DNA of 64,000 nt from NCBI GenBank assembly GCA_035605695.1, contig DATNGZ010000019.1:124001-188000 (forward strand). The letters run 5' to 3'. The notes below the pieces were generated by a model. It worked only from the letters and a program-made list of their open reading frames with translations. It was not told the DNA's origin and made no database searches. The translations under genes were made by a program, and so were the position numbers. The DNA is from VRUE01 sp035605695. Lineage in GTDB: Bacteria > Actinomycetota > Thermoleophilia > Solirubrobacterales > 70-9. The number at the start of each line of letters is the position of its first letter. The stretch's first letter is position 1. Positions 1 through 8,733 of this stretch are shown piece after piece.

Positions 1-853
1 CGTGAAGGGGGTGCGGGAGGAGGAGATGGGGAGCCTGGTCGGTGAGCGCGAGCGCAGCGGCGATTACGCCGGGATCGCCGACCTCGCTTCGCGCTCGGGA
101 GCGGGACGCGACGGCCTCGAGCGGCTCGCCTGGGCCGGCGCCCTCGACGATCTGGTCGGCCGATGGGCCGAAAACGTGACATATAGACACGTTTCAGGCC
201 CATCGGTGGCGCTGCCGGGACGACGGGAGGCGCTTTGGGAGGCTGGGGGCGCCGGGACGGGCGTGCGGCATGGGGAAGACGTGCAGATGGCGCTGCCGTT
301 GGAGCCGCCGCGGGCGCCTGAGCTGGCGCCGCTCGACGAGTGGCAGCGGGCGATCGCCGACTACCGCTCGATCGGGATGACCCTCGACGAGCACCCGATG
401 GGGCTGATGCGCGGCGACCTGGACGCCAAGGTCTTGCGCAGCACAGAGCTCGAGAAAGCCGAGAACGGTGACATCGTCGCGGTGGCTGGCATGGTCGTCG
501 CCCGCCAGTGTCCCGGTACCGCCAAGGGCGTCGTCTTCATGCTGCTCGAGGACGAGCGCGGCACCGTCAACCTGGTCGTCCCGCCCCCCGTCTACGAGCG
601 CTGCCGCGCCGCCGTCCGCGCTGCGCCCCTGGTCCGCGCCGTGGGAAAGCTCGAGCGCCACGAAGGCACCACCAACGTCGTGGTCACCGAAGTAACCGAG
701 CTCAGCCCCGGTCGACGGGCCGAAAACGCGACCCCGGCTCCCGAAATCGGCCCGTCGACCAAGAAAGCACCGCGGCGGCGGGTTCGCGAGCGCGCCGTGG
801 CCGAGCTGCGGGCCGTCGCTCCTGCTGGGCATAGTTGGGGGTGGCGGGGCTGA
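1..853 (+). CDS. dnaE2: Error-prone DNA polymerase DnaE2, C-terminal part (5' end outside window)
   Basis: This is the C-terminal end of the alpha-subunit-like translesion polymerase that acts with ImuA/ImuB in SOS mutagenesis. The frame is open from the window edge, so the first GTG at 2 is internal. Visible parts are the helix-hairpin region (GLERLAWAGALDDLVG, then GRREALW), the YRSIGMTLDEHPM segment, an OB-fold (ENGDIVAVAGMVV to VVVTEVTEL) and the conserved DnaE2 tail LRAVAPAGHSWG. Two 15-codon stretches, at 161-205 and 713-757, break the normal alignment and are encoded by palindromes (see repeats). The first sits between DLVG and GRREALW, where relatives have no insert. The second lies in the variable linker before the tail. 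Stop TGA at 851 is followed by a strong hairpin. Confidence 0.93.
   Translation, partial: VKGVREEEMGSLVGERERSGDYAGIADLASRSGAGRDGLERLAWAGALDDLVGRWAENVTYRHVSGPSVALPGRREALWEAGGAGTGVRHGEDVQMALPLEPPRAPELAPLDEWQRAIADYRSIGMTLDEHPMGLMRGDLDAKVLRSTELEKAENGDIVAVAGMVVARQCPGTAKGVVFMLLEDERGTVNLVVPPPVYERCRAAVRAAPLVRAVGKLERHEGTTNVVVTEVTELSPGRRAENATPAPEIGPSTKKAPRRRVRERAVAELRAVAPAGHSWGWRG
161..205 (+). repeat. 45-base palindromic element, copy A, in frame inside dnaE2
   Basis: An 18-base left arm (CGATGGGCCGAAAACGTG), a 9-base loop (ACATATAGA) and an 18-base right arm that matches the reverse complement at 16 of 18 positions. Length 45 is a multiple of three. The element encodes RWAENVTYRHVSGPS within DnaE2 without disturbing the frame. 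The left arm is identical to copy B at 16 of 18 positions. Confidence 0.85.
713..757 (+). repeat. 45-base palindromic element, copy B, in frame inside dnaE2
   Basis: Left arm CGACGGGCCGAAAACGCG, loop ACCCCGGCT, right arm matching the reverse complement at 14 of 18 positions. The outer pairing extends to 710-760, giving 14 perfect terminal base pairs. It has the same 18-9-18 architecture and the same reading frame as copy A, and encodes RRAENATPAPEIGPS. Its lower pairing suggests an older copy. Confidence 0.75.
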
Positions 854-859
854 GCGGCC

Positions 860-886
860 AAGAGTGGCCCGGGTCGGGTCACTCTT
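860..886 (+). terminator. Hairpin terminator after dnaE2
   Basis: A 12-base-pair stem (860-871 with 875-886, one G-U pair) around a 3-base loop, starting 6 bases after the dnaE2 stop codon. There is no long T tract, which is common in high-GC genomes. Confidence 0.7.
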
Positions 887-904
887 CGTTGCCATCCTTT
901 GCCC

Positions 905-1945
905 ATGGCCAGTTCGCGCCTTCACGCCACCCGTTCCCTCGCCATCGCGTGTGCTGCCTTTGCGCTCGCGGCCCTCCTCGCGGTCCCTGCTCGGGCGACC
1001 TGGCCGGGGCGAGAGGGTCCCGTCGTCTACGCCGGCGTGTTTCCCGGCACAACGCTCAAGCCATACCTGACGAGGCCCGCCGGGCTGCGCCGCTTCACCC
1101 CCGGCGCCGCCGGCTCACCAGTCCAGCTCACCACCGACACAACCGATCGCAACCCGCAGGTCTCACCCGATGGCCACCTCGTCGTCTTCTCACGGGGCAT
1201 CGAGGCCCCCGAAGAACGCGAACGCTCAGCGATCTTCGTCAGCGCGATCGATGGCAGCGGCCTCAGGCAGCTGACTGACGGGGGCTCCCCCGAAGGGGCC
1301 GATACCCAACCCACCTTCACGGCCTCCGGCCGAGGCGTCGTCTTCGTCCGCGGAGGCGCCGGGCCCTACGCGTCCGGCGACCTCTACTCGATCGGCCTCG
1401 ACGGCAGCGGTTTGACCCTCCTCACTTCCGGCCCCGCCGCCGACCGCATGCCCGCCGCCTCGCCGACCGGGAGGCAGATCGTCTTCGTCAGGAGCTTCCA
1501 AAGGCCCGACGGCATCGAATTTGGGCCCCACATCTACTCGATGCGCCCCGACGGCTCCCGGCTTCGAGACCTCACCCCTCGCTTGGGCCGGGACCCCTGG
1601 GACCCGGACGTCAGCCCCTCGGGCAAGGTGATCGCCTTCGCCACCGAGGGCAACAACCTGCGCGGGGACATCTTCACGCTGCGCGCCGGCGGCGGGCCGA
1701 TCCGCCGCTTCACCAACCGCGTTACCCACGATCGCCGCCACCACGACGAACCGCGCTTTCCCCGGCCGTACGGCTACACCAACCCGGCCTTCTCCCCCGC
1801 TGGTGACTCGATCCTCGCCGTCGCCCGCAGCGGCACCAGCCCCCGCCTTGCCCGTATCCGGCTGGCTGATCCGGACCACCCGCACCTACTTGGCTCGAGC
1901 TTCCTCGGCAGTGCTCCGGCCTGGGCGCCCGAACCAAGGCGCTGA
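905..1945 (+). CDS. Secreted TolB-like / WD40-like beta-propeller protein
   Basis: A 346-residue protein with an N-terminal signal peptide (arginine-containing start, then SLAIACAAFALAALLAVPARA). It is followed by repeated PD40/TolB-type blades: PQVSPDGHLVVFSRG, QPTFTASGRGVVFVRG, PAASPTGRQIVFVRS, DVSPSGKVIAFAT and PAFSPAGDSILAVA. Such propellers usually serve as extracytoplasmic binding scaffolds; no catalytic motif is visible. I chose ATG 905 over an in-frame TTG at 899 because it sits directly before the signal peptide. The gene stands alone, converging with the HxlR gene 14 bases downstream. Its ligand is unknown. Confidence 0.8.
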   Translation: MASSRLHATRSLAIACAAFALAALLAVPARATWPGREGPVVYAGVFPGTTLKPYLTRPAGLRRFTPGAAGSPVQLTTDTTDRNPQVSPDGHLVVFSRGIEAPEERERSAIFVSAIDGSGLRQLTDGGSPEGADTQPTFTASGRGVVFVRGGAGPYASGDLYSIGLDGSGLTLLTSGPAADRMPAASPTGRQIVFVRSFQRPDGIEFGPHIYSMRPDGSRLRDLTPRLGRDPWDPDVSPSGKVIAFATEGNNLRGDIFTLRAGGGPIRRFTNRVTHDRRHHDEPRFPRPYGYTNPAFSPAGDSILAVARSGTSPRLARIRLADPDHPHLLGSSFLGSAPAWAPEPRR

Positions 1946-1959
1946 GGCGCGGCCGCAGG

Positions 1960-2658
<699 letters not shown>

Positions 2659-2677
2659 GCCAAGAGTCTATGCCGAT

Positions 2678-2717
2678 TGGTTCAAATTTGCAACCGAGTG
2701 GTTGTGTTTATGAACTA
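2678..2717. promoter_or_regulatory. Dyad operator between HxlR regulator and MFS exporter
   Basis: An imperfect inverted repeat, TGGTTCAaatTTGCAACC and GGTTGTgttTATGAACTA, spaced by about 4 bases and centred near 2697. It lies in the 108-base divergent region, where an HxlR dimer would block both promoters. The link to the regulator is inferred from position. Confidence 0.6.
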
Positions 2718-2730
2718 TTTGCTAGGGTAG
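2706..2730 (+). promoter_or_regulatory. Possible SigB/SigF-type promoter of the MFS exporter
   Basis: GTTT at 2706-2709, a 15-base spacer and GGGTAG at 2725-2730, 36 bases before the GTG start. This matches the actinobacterial stress-sigma pattern and overlaps the right half of the HxlR dyad. Confidence 0.4.
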
Positions 2731-2766
2731 CCGCGAGTACGGGCAAGCGACGAGAAGGAGGTCCCA

Positions 2767-4272
2767 GTGACCGCCGAGACAGCAACCACAACCGCACAGA
2801 CCGACACCGACCGCAACCGTTGGCTGGCGCTCTACGTGCTCTGCGCTGGGATGCTGATGATCGTCCTCGACGTGACGATCGTCAACGTCGCCCTGCCGAC
2901 GATCCAGGACAGCCTCGGCTTCTCCCAGAGCGGCTTGGCCTGGGTTGTCAACGCCTACTTGATCCCATTCGGCGGCCTGCTGCTCCTTGCCGGTCGGCTC
3001 GGCGACCTGCTTGGCCAGCGGCGCATGTTCCTGATCGGCCTCGCGGTCTTCGTCGTCGCCTCCCTGCTCTGCGCCGTCGCCGAAAACCAGGCGATGCTGA
3101 TCGGCGGCCGCTTCTTCGCCGGCGTCGGCGGCGCGCTCGCCTCGGCGGTGATCCTCGGCATGATCGTGACGATGTTCCCCGAGCCGCGCGAGCAGGCGAA
3201 AGCGATCGGCGTCTACGGCTTCGTCGCCTCCGCCGGCGGCTCGATCGGCCTGCTGCTCGGCGGCATCCTGACCCAGGCGATCAGCTGGCACTGGATCTTC
3301 GTGATCAACCTGCCGATTGGCATTGCCACCGCCTACGGGGCCATGCGCCTGGTTGAGGACAAGCCCGGCCTCGGCTTCAAGGCCGGCGCCGACATTCCCG
3401 GCGCTGCGTTGATCACCAGCTCGCTGATGATCGGCGTCTACGCGATCCTCGGCGTCAGCGAGCACGGCTGGGGCTCTGCCCAGACGTTGATCCTCTTTGC
3501 CGTTTCGTTTGCCCTCGGCGCGGCCTTCATCACCCGTCAAGCTCGGATCGAGAACCCGCTGATGCCGCTGCGGCTCTTCCACTCGCGCAACGTGGTTGGT
3601 GCCAACGCGATCCAGGCCCTCCTCGTCGCCGGCATGTTCGGCATGTTCTTCCTCGGCGCTCTCTACCTGCAGCGGATCCTCGGCTACGACGCGCTCGAGG
3701 TCGGCCTCGCCTTCCTGCCGACGACGATCGTGATGGGCACGCTCTCGCTCGGCTTCTCGGAAAAGCTGATCATGCGCTTCGGGCCGCGCAGGACGCTGAT
3801 CCCGGGCGTGATCATGGTCGGCATCGGCCTGCTGCTCTTCGCCCGCACGCCGGTCGACGGCGACTACCTCACCGATCTGCTGGCGCCGCTGCTGCTGGTC
3901 GGCCTCGGCGTCGGCACCTCCTTCCCATCGCTGATGACGCTGGCGATGTCGGGAGCGACGCCCGAGGACTCGGGGCTCGCCTCGGGCGTGGTCAGCACGA
4001 GCATGCAGGTGGGCGGCGCGATCGGCCTCGCCGTGCTGGCGACGCTGGCGGCCGAGCGCACCGACAGCAAGCTCGCCGATGGTGCCGGGCAGCTGGCCGC
4101 GCTCAACTCCGGCTACCACCTCGCTTATGTGATCGGCGCGATCCTGGTCGCCATCGCCGTGGTGGTAGCCGTCACCGTCCTACGCGAAGTGCCGATGCCC
4201 TCACCGGAGGAGATGGCCGAACACGGTCAGCAGTCCAGCGGAGAGCGCGAGCCGGCCTACTCCGAGGCCTGA
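2767..4272 (+). CDS. MFS drug exporter, DHA2 (EmrB/QacA) family
   Basis: A 501-residue, 14-helix proton-driven exporter of the inner membrane. Motifs seen are the DHA2 motif LDVTIVNVALPTIQ at about residue 35, the loop motif GRLGDLLGQRR (motif A) and the helix 5 segment GFVASAGGSIGLLLGGILTQ (antiporter motif C type). The start GTG 2767 is preceded by AAGGAGG at good spacing. The substrate is probably a hydrophobic or cationic toxic compound, controlled by the divergent HxlR protein. Length and helix count fit the family, and the gene looks intact. Confidence 0.9.
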   Translation: MTAETATTTAQTDTDRNRWLALYVLCAGMLMIVLDVTIVNVALPTIQDSLGFSQSGLAWVVNAYLIPFGGLLLLAGRLGDLLGQRRMFLIGLAVFVVASLLCAVAENQAMLIGGRFFAGVGGALASAVILGMIVTMFPEPREQAKAIGVYGFVASAGGSIGLLLGGILTQAISWHWIFVINLPIGIATAYGAMRLVEDKPGLGFKAGADIPGAALITSSLMIGVYAILGVSEHGWGSAQTLILFAVSFALGAAFITRQARIENPLMPLRLFHSRNVVGANAIQALLVAGMFGMFFLGALYLQRILGYDALEVGLAFLPTTIVMGTLSLGFSEKLIMRFGPRRTLIPGVIMVGIGLLLFARTPVDGDYLTDLLAPLLLVGLGVGTSFPSLMTLAMSGATPEDSGLASGVVSTSMQVGGAIGLAVLATLAAERTDSKLADGAGQLAALNSGYHLAYVIGAILVAIAVVVAVTVLREVPMPSPEEMAEHGQQSSGEREPAYSEA

Positions 4273-4281
4273 TCCCCGGTT

Positions 4282-4324
4282 GCGGTCGTATTTCTTTCCG
4301 GTATGCGGGAGGAAGTACGACCGC
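4282..4324. terminator. Hairpin terminator between convergent exporter and sigma genes
   Basis: A 19-base-pair stem (4282-4300 with 4306-4324, three G-U pairs on the + strand transcript) around a 5-base loop. It starts 10 bases after the exporter stop and ends on the stop codon of the sigma gene. It folds better in the + strand transcript. Confidence 0.65.
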
Positions 4325-5505
4325 TAGGCGGTCAGTTCGGCCAGCCGTCGCTCGATAAAACGACGCTCGACCGGGTTGGGATCCAGCTCCAGGGCGCGGG
4401 AGTATGCCTCCGTTGCCCCCTGGTCATGGTCGAGGCGCCTCAGCAGGCCGGCCCTGGCGGTGTGCAGTGGCAGGTAGTTGTCGAGGCCGTCGATCTCTTC
4501 GATCAGCTCAAGGCCTCGCCCCGGCCCCTCGCACATGGCCACCGCGACGGCGCGATTGAGCTCGACCACGGGGCTGGGCGCGACCTCAGCGTGCCAGGCG
4601 TAGAGGCGGGCGATCCGCGGCCAGTCGGTCTCCGCCGCACTCGCCGCTTCGGCGTGGACCGCGGCGATCCGGGCCTGCACCGTGTATGGACCGGTCGGCC
4701 CTCCCGCCGCCGCTTCGCGTGAGAGCTCCAGGCCCTCCTCGATCTGCTCGCGGTCCCAGAGCGAGCGGTCCTGGTCTTCGAGCAGGACGATCTCGCCGTG
4801 CTGGTCGAGCCGCGCCGCACGGCGGGCGTCGCTGAGCAGCATCAGCGCCAGCAGGCCGCTCGCCTCGGGCTCGCGCGGCAGCATCGCGGCGAGGGCGCGG
4901 GTGAGGCGGATCGCCTCGCCGCTGAGCTCGGTCCGCACCAGCGCCTCGCTGCCCGAGGCCAGGTAGCCCTCGTTGAAGATCAGGTAGAGCGTCGCCAGGA
5001 CCGCCGGCAGGCGTTCCGGCATCTGCTCGGCGACCGGCACCTCGTAGGGGATCCTGTTGGCGGCGATCTTGCGCTTGGCGCGGACGATGCGCTGCGCGGT
5101 TGCGCTCTCGCTGGCGAGCAGGGCGCGGGCGATCTCCGGCGTGCTGAGGCCGCCGAGGCTGCGCAGGGTCAGCGCCACCCGCGCCTCGATCGCCAGCGCC
5201 GGGTGACAGCAGGTGAAGATCAGCCGCAGGCGATCGTCCTCAATCTCGCCGAGCCGGTCGCCGGGCACGGCTTCGGGTTCGGCGTGCAGCGCTTCCAGCC
5301 GCTCCAGCACCGCGACCTTGTCGCGCAGCACCCCCTCGCGGCGAATCCGGTCGATCGCCCCGTTGCGGGAAACCTGGGTGATCCAGGCGCCGGGGTTGGA
5401 CGGCACCCCCTCGCTCGGCCAGCGCTCGAGCGCGACGACGAAGGCCTCCTGCACCGCCTCTTCGGCGAGGTCGAAGTCGCCGGTGACGCGGATCAGCGTC
5501 GCCAC
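4324..5505 (-). CDS. ECF sigma factor of the ECF42 type (C-terminal extension, DUF6596)
   Basis: A 393-residue sigma-70-like factor. Region 2 is at the N-terminus (DFDLAEEAVQEAFVVALERWP, then NPGAWITQVSRNGAIDRIRRE), region 4 follows (LGGLSTPEIARALLASESATAQRIVRAKRKI), and a long TPR-like C-terminal half is typical of ECF42 (LYLIFNEGYLASGSE, then VELNRAVAVAMCEGPGRGLELI). It follows a YCII/DGPF protein, the standard genomic partner of ECF42. GTG 5505 is the first canonical start. However, the upstream frame reads VVDRTFRHESGRAVATLI, which also aligns with the family, so the true start is probably 30-60 bases further up, overlapping or abutting the YCII stop and perhaps using a non-canonical codon. 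Confidence 0.88.
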   Translation of the reverse strand: MATLIRVTGDFDLAEEAVQEAFVVALERWPSEGVPSNPGAWITQVSRNGAIDRIRREGVLRDKVAVLERLEALHAEPEAVPGDRLGEIEDDRLRLIFTCCHPALAIEARVALTLRSLGGLSTPEIARALLASESATAQRIVRAKRKIAANRIPYEVPVAEQMPERLPAVLATLYLIFNEGYLASGSEALVRTELSGEAIRLTRALAAMLPREPEASGLLALMLLSDARRAARLDQHGEIVLLEDQDRSLWDREQIEEGLELSREAAAGGPTGPYTVQARIAAVHAEAASAAETDWPRIARLYAWHAEVAPSPVVELNRAVAVAMCEGPGRGLELIEEIDGLDNYLPLHTARAGLLRRLDHDQGATEAYSRALELDPNPVERRFIERRLAELTA

Positions 5506-5561
5506 CGCCCGTCCCGACTCATGCCGAAAGGTGCGGTCGACGACGCTGTCGCGAGCCGCGG

Positions 5562-5939
5562 CTACGAGCGTTCCGCCTTCTCCATCAATTCCTTGCCGCC
5601 GGTCACCATCGGGCGGATTTCGACGTGGTCGCTGGTGAACGGGATCTTCTTCGCCCAGGCGAGCGCCTCGTCGAGGTTCTCGACGTCGATGATCCAGAAG
5701 CCGGAGAGCTGCTCCTTGGTCTCGGCGAAGGGGCCGTCTGTGACGAGCGGCTCGCCATCGCTGTAATGCACGGTTGTGCCGGTGGCGCGCTCCTGCAACC
5801 CGGCGCCGGTGACCATGGCGCCCGCCGCGGTCAGCTCGGCGTTGAACTGGCCCATATCGGAGAGGTTTTTCTTCACCTCGTCGGGGGTGATGTCCTCCCA
5901 GCTGCGCTCCTCGGCGATCAAAGCAAGCATGAACTGCAT
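5562..5939 (-). CDS. YCII-related (DGPF domain) protein
   Basis: A 125-residue cytoplasmic protein with the family hallmark DGPFAETKE at about residues 66-74 and the ferredoxin-like pattern MQFMLALIAEE at the N-terminus. The start at 5939 is fixed by AGGAGGA 6 bases upstream; the frame stays open further up but without conservation. DGPF proteins occur next to ECF42 sigma factors and are thought to be effectors or sensors of that regulon. Their reaction is unknown. The sigma gene follows directly, so the two are probably co-transcribed. Confidence 0.88.
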   Translation of the reverse strand: MQFMLALIAEERSWEDITPDEVKKNLSDMGQFNAELTAAGAMVTGAGLQERATGTTVHYSDGEPLVTDGPFAETKEQLSGFWIIDVENLDEALAWAKKIPFTSDHVEIRPMVTGGKELMEKAERS

Positions 5940-6017
5940 CTCGATTCCTCCTGTCTCATCAGCGGCGCCGTTCGCCGCTCTCACCCTAACGACGAACGGG
6001 AGGCGCCCAGATCGACA

Positions 6018-6890
6018 TCAACTGGGAAATACGCCGCGCAGCACGTGCGCCATCTGGCGCGGGTCTTCGAGCTGGGGGTAGTGGGCCAGCTCGGGCAGCT
6101 CGGTTACCGGGACCGATGGGCGCAGCTCGCGCAGTGCCGCGAGCACATCCGTCGTCGCCACCGGGTCCTGCAGGCCCCAGGCGAGGCTGAGCTCGCCTGG
6201 CCAGTCACGGATCGCGCCGTGCCAGCGCCCAGCGTGCTCTTCGCGCTGGTCCATATAGGAGATCAGGCGGTGGCCGATGACGCGGCCGCCGTTGTAGCGG
6301 ACCAGCGACCACTGGTCGATTCCCTCACGGTCGGTCAGCGGGTGCTCCGCCGAGAAGACCGAGCCGAACTGGTGGCGGAAGACGCGCTCGCTGGAGAGCC
6401 TGGCGACGAGCGGGCCGACGCGGCTGCGTAGCGCCCGCTGCGCCGGCGTCGGGCTGGACCGCTCCAGCACCATGCTGCCGTTGAAGAGCAGGATCCCGGC
6501 CAGGTCCATCTCCAGCTTCCCTTCCAGGTCGCGCGCCATCAGCTCGTTGGCGACCGAGGTGCCCATGTCGTGGGCGAGGACGAAGACGGGCCGACCGTCG
6601 TCGTGGCGGCGCACCAGCTCCTCGGTCAGGTCGGCTTGCCAGAAGAGGCTGTAGTCGTGATTTGGCGGCTTGTCGGAGAGGCCGAAGCCGAGGAAATCGA
6701 AGGCGAGCACGTTGCGCTCCGGTTCCTCCCGCAGCAGCAGGCGCCAGTCAAAGGAGCTGGAGGGGAAGCCGTGCAGGAGCAACAGCAGCGGCCCCGGGCC
6801 CTGCTGGCGAAAGGTGTGAATCCCGTAGCGGCGGAACTCACTGCTCTCGCCGCGCTGCTTCCACTCCCGGACCCGCTCGCTCAGGGGCAT
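6018..6890 (-). CDS. Alpha/beta hydrolase, haloalkane dehalogenase/epoxide hydrolase-like
   Basis: A 290-residue alpha/beta-hydrolase. The oxyanion-hole loop HGFPSSSFDW is near residue 40, followed by FDFLGFGLSDKP. The nucleophile elbow AHDMGTSV carries Asp instead of Ser, as in epoxide hydrolases and haloalkane dehalogenases. The C-terminal catalytic His is probably in ELAHYPQLEDP. The cap region contains many Trp and Arg residues. The nearest known type is the MEST/HLD-like group; whether it acts on epoxides or halides cannot be told. It lies 8 bases after the next hydrolase gene upstream, so the two may form an operon. Confidence 0.78.
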   Translation of the reverse strand: MPLSERVREWKQRGESSEFRRYGIHTFRQQGPGPLLLLLHGFPSSSFDWRLLLREEPERNVLAFDFLGFGLSDKPPNHDYSLFWQADLTEELVRRHDDGRPVFVLAHDMGTSVANELMARDLEGKLEMDLAGILLFNGSMVLERSSPTPAQRALRSRVGPLVARLSSERVFRHQFGSVFSAEHPLTDREGIDQWSLVRYNGGRVIGHRLISYMDQREEHAGRWHGAIRDWPGELSLAWGLQDPVATTDVLAALRELRPSVPVTELPELAHYPQLEDPRQMAHVLRGVFPS

Positions 6891-6898
6891 CGGCTGCC

Positions 6899-7741
6899 TC
6901 AGGCGAAGCGCTTAACGAAGGCGAGGGCGGTGTCGGCGACCTGGCGCCATTTGTCGTCGATGACGAGCGAGTGATCGCGGCCGGGAATTTCGACGTGCTC
7001 GGTGACGCCGGGATTGTGGCGCTGCTTTTTGTACGCCGCCTTGCTCATCGCCGGCGGTACGGCGTGATCGCTCTCGCCGGTGGTGATCAGCAGCGGGCCG
7101 CGCGCGGGGTTCTTGGTGTCGACCTTGGTCTCGCTTGAGGGGTTGAAGTTGGCGAAAGCCGCCTGGAAGATCGGCCTGCCCGGCGCCGCGACGTGGAACT
7201 CCTCGTAGATCCGCTTCGCCTCATCCTCGTCGAGCGCGTTGGCCCAGCCGTAGCGGAACTGATTGAAGCTGAGGGTGACGGCGCGGCCGCGGTTAGCGGG
7301 GTTGCCGAGCACCGGCATGGTCGTGCGGATCGCTGCGATCGGCAGCGGCAGCACTCCTTTGAAGGGGGCGGGGTCAACCGCGACGGTCGCCGCTGAGAGA
7401 CCGCGGCCGGCGAGGACCTGCGCGATCAAGCCGCCGAAGGAGTGGCCGACGATCGCCGGCTTCTTATCGAGCTTGCCGATTACCTCGGCGAAGTGGTCGG
7501 CGACCTGGACGACGCCCTTGCCGGCGAGGACTTGGGGGTTGGCGCGCGCCTGCTCGACCGTCTCGGGATCGTCGGGCCAGCCGGGCGCCAGCGGCGCGAA
7601 GCCGGCCTGCTCGAAGACCGTCGCCCAGCGGTCCCAGCTGCTCGCCAACAGCCAGAGGCCGTGGATGAAGACCACCGGCGTCCGCCCCGTCGCGTTTGCC
7701 CGCTCGACCTGCTCTGACTCGCGCTGCGTGATCGTCGCCAT
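6899..7741 (-). CDS. Alpha/beta hydrolase with Ser nucleophile
   Basis: A 280-residue hydrolase beginning MATITQRES at ATG 7741, where AAGGAAAG precedes the start. HGLWLLASSWDRW is the oxyanion loop, GHSFGGLIAQ the Ser elbow and GRDHSLVID the catalytic His region; the Asp is probably in TGESDHAVPP. The protein resembles the non-haem chloroperoxidase/esterase-like hydrolases common in soil actinobacteria. No signal peptide is seen. The frame is open further upstream to 7909, but that part is not conserved. Its stop is followed after 8 bases by the second hydrolase, suggesting co-transcription. Confidence 0.8.
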   Translation of the reverse strand: MATITQRESEQVERANATGRTPVVFIHGLWLLASSWDRWATVFEQAGFAPLAPGWPDDPETVEQARANPQVLAGKGVVQVADHFAEVIGKLDKKPAIVGHSFGGLIAQVLAGRGLSAATVAVDPAPFKGVLPLPIAAIRTTMPVLGNPANRGRAVTLSFNQFRYGWANALDEDEAKRIYEEFHVAAPGRPIFQAAFANFNPSSETKVDTKNPARGPLLITTGESDHAVPPAMSKAAYKKQRHNPGVTEHVEIPGRDHSLVIDDKWRQVADTALAFVKRFA

Positions 7742-7808
7742 ACCCGTCTTTCCTTGAAAGGTTTCTCGCATCGTCAAATAGACGAGCGCCGCGGTCGATG
7801 AAGCGTCC

Positions 7809-8720
7809 ATGATCTCATCTCGAAGCAAGCCAGCCCGCGCGGGACTCGCCTCCGCACTCACCCTCCTAATGCTCTGTGCGGCGACGCTTGTGGTTCCCGC
7901 CGCTGGCACGGCGGCCCCAATCGAAGACCCGCTGCCCCAGCTCTCCTTCGAACCGGGCAGCTACGACTTCGGCCTGCAGCAGGTCAATTCCAACGCCAGC
8001 CAGGCGTACCTGCAGCTGCGCAACGACGGTGTTGTCATCGCGCCGATCTACTCGCTGGAAATCGCTGGTCCCGGCTCCAGCGCCTTCTGGATCGGCCAGA
8101 GCAGCTGCTACGGCGCGACCCTGAATCCGAACGAAACCTGTTCGGTGCAGGTCAACTTCAATCCCAACGACGCGACCACCTTCGAGGCTCAGCTGCGCGC
8201 CGGCTCCGAAGGCAACACCAACTTCAGCGCCGACCTGAGTGGCGAAGGCGCCCGCGCCCGCATCGGTCCGGTCTCCGACCCGACCAGCTTTGGCGCCGCC
8301 GCGGTCGGATCGCCCGGCGTCACCAGGGCGATCGAGATCACCAACAGCGGCAACTTCCCCGGCGGCGCCTTCATCGCAATCGTCGCCGGCGGCGCGATCG
8401 GCAGCTTCCACCTGCTCGACGAGAACTGCACCGGGATTCCGCTCAGCCCGGAAGCGACCTGCAGCCTGCTGGTCAACTTCCAGCCGCTCAGCACCGGGGT
8501 GAAGACCGCCCGCCTGGGTCTCTTCGGCGACTCGGATGGCGGTAGTCAGATCACGCTGACCGGCATCGGTACCGAGCCCGAAGACGAAGCGACGCAGGAG
8601 CTGCTGAACGAGCCGAGCACAGCCTCGCCGGCGCCTCGCCACAAGCGCCGAGCGAAGCCGGGCCACCGCCGCGGGCGCCACCTTCGCCGCGCGGTCTCAG
8701 CCCGCTGGGCAAGCCGCTAG
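7809..8720 (+). CDS. Secreted choice-of-anchor D domain protein
   Basis: A 303-residue secreted protein: signal peptide (GLASALTLLMLCAATLVVPAAGTAA), then two choice-of-anchor D / ASH-like immunoglobulin folds. The folds start at FEPGSYDFGLQQVNSNASQ and DPTSFGAAAVGSPGVTRAIEI, and each ends with the CSVQVNFNP or CSLLVNFQP pattern and a conserved Cys pair. The tail (residues 270-303) is strongly basic (RHKRRAKPGHRRGRHLRR) and could contact the wall or acidic polymers. It has no catalytic motif. It is divergent from the hydrolase operon, with 67 bases between them. Confidence 0.8.
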   Translation: MISSRSKPARAGLASALTLLMLCAATLVVPAAGTAAPIEDPLPQLSFEPGSYDFGLQQVNSNASQAYLQLRNDGVVIAPIYSLEIAGPGSSAFWIGQSSCYGATLNPNETCSVQVNFNPNDATTFEAQLRAGSEGNTNFSADLSGEGARARIGPVSDPTSFGAAAVGSPGVTRAIEITNSGNFPGGAFIAIVAGGAIGSFHLLDENCTGIPLSPEATCSLLVNFQPLSTGVKTARLGLFGDSDGGSQITLTGIGTEPEDEATQELLNEPSTASPAPRHKRRAKPGHRRGRHLRRAVSARWASR

Positions 8721-8733
8721 CCAGCCCAGCAGC

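Noticed and set aside
3070..3100. Another CGAAAAC core inside the MFS gene
   Set aside because: It lacks the CGA-N5 prefix and any matching right arm; the codons belong to a normal transporter helix.
7866..8681. 271-codon open frame on the - strand
   Set aside because: Shadow of the choice-of-anchor D gene. Gly/Ala/Arg-rich with no motif, RBS or start support.
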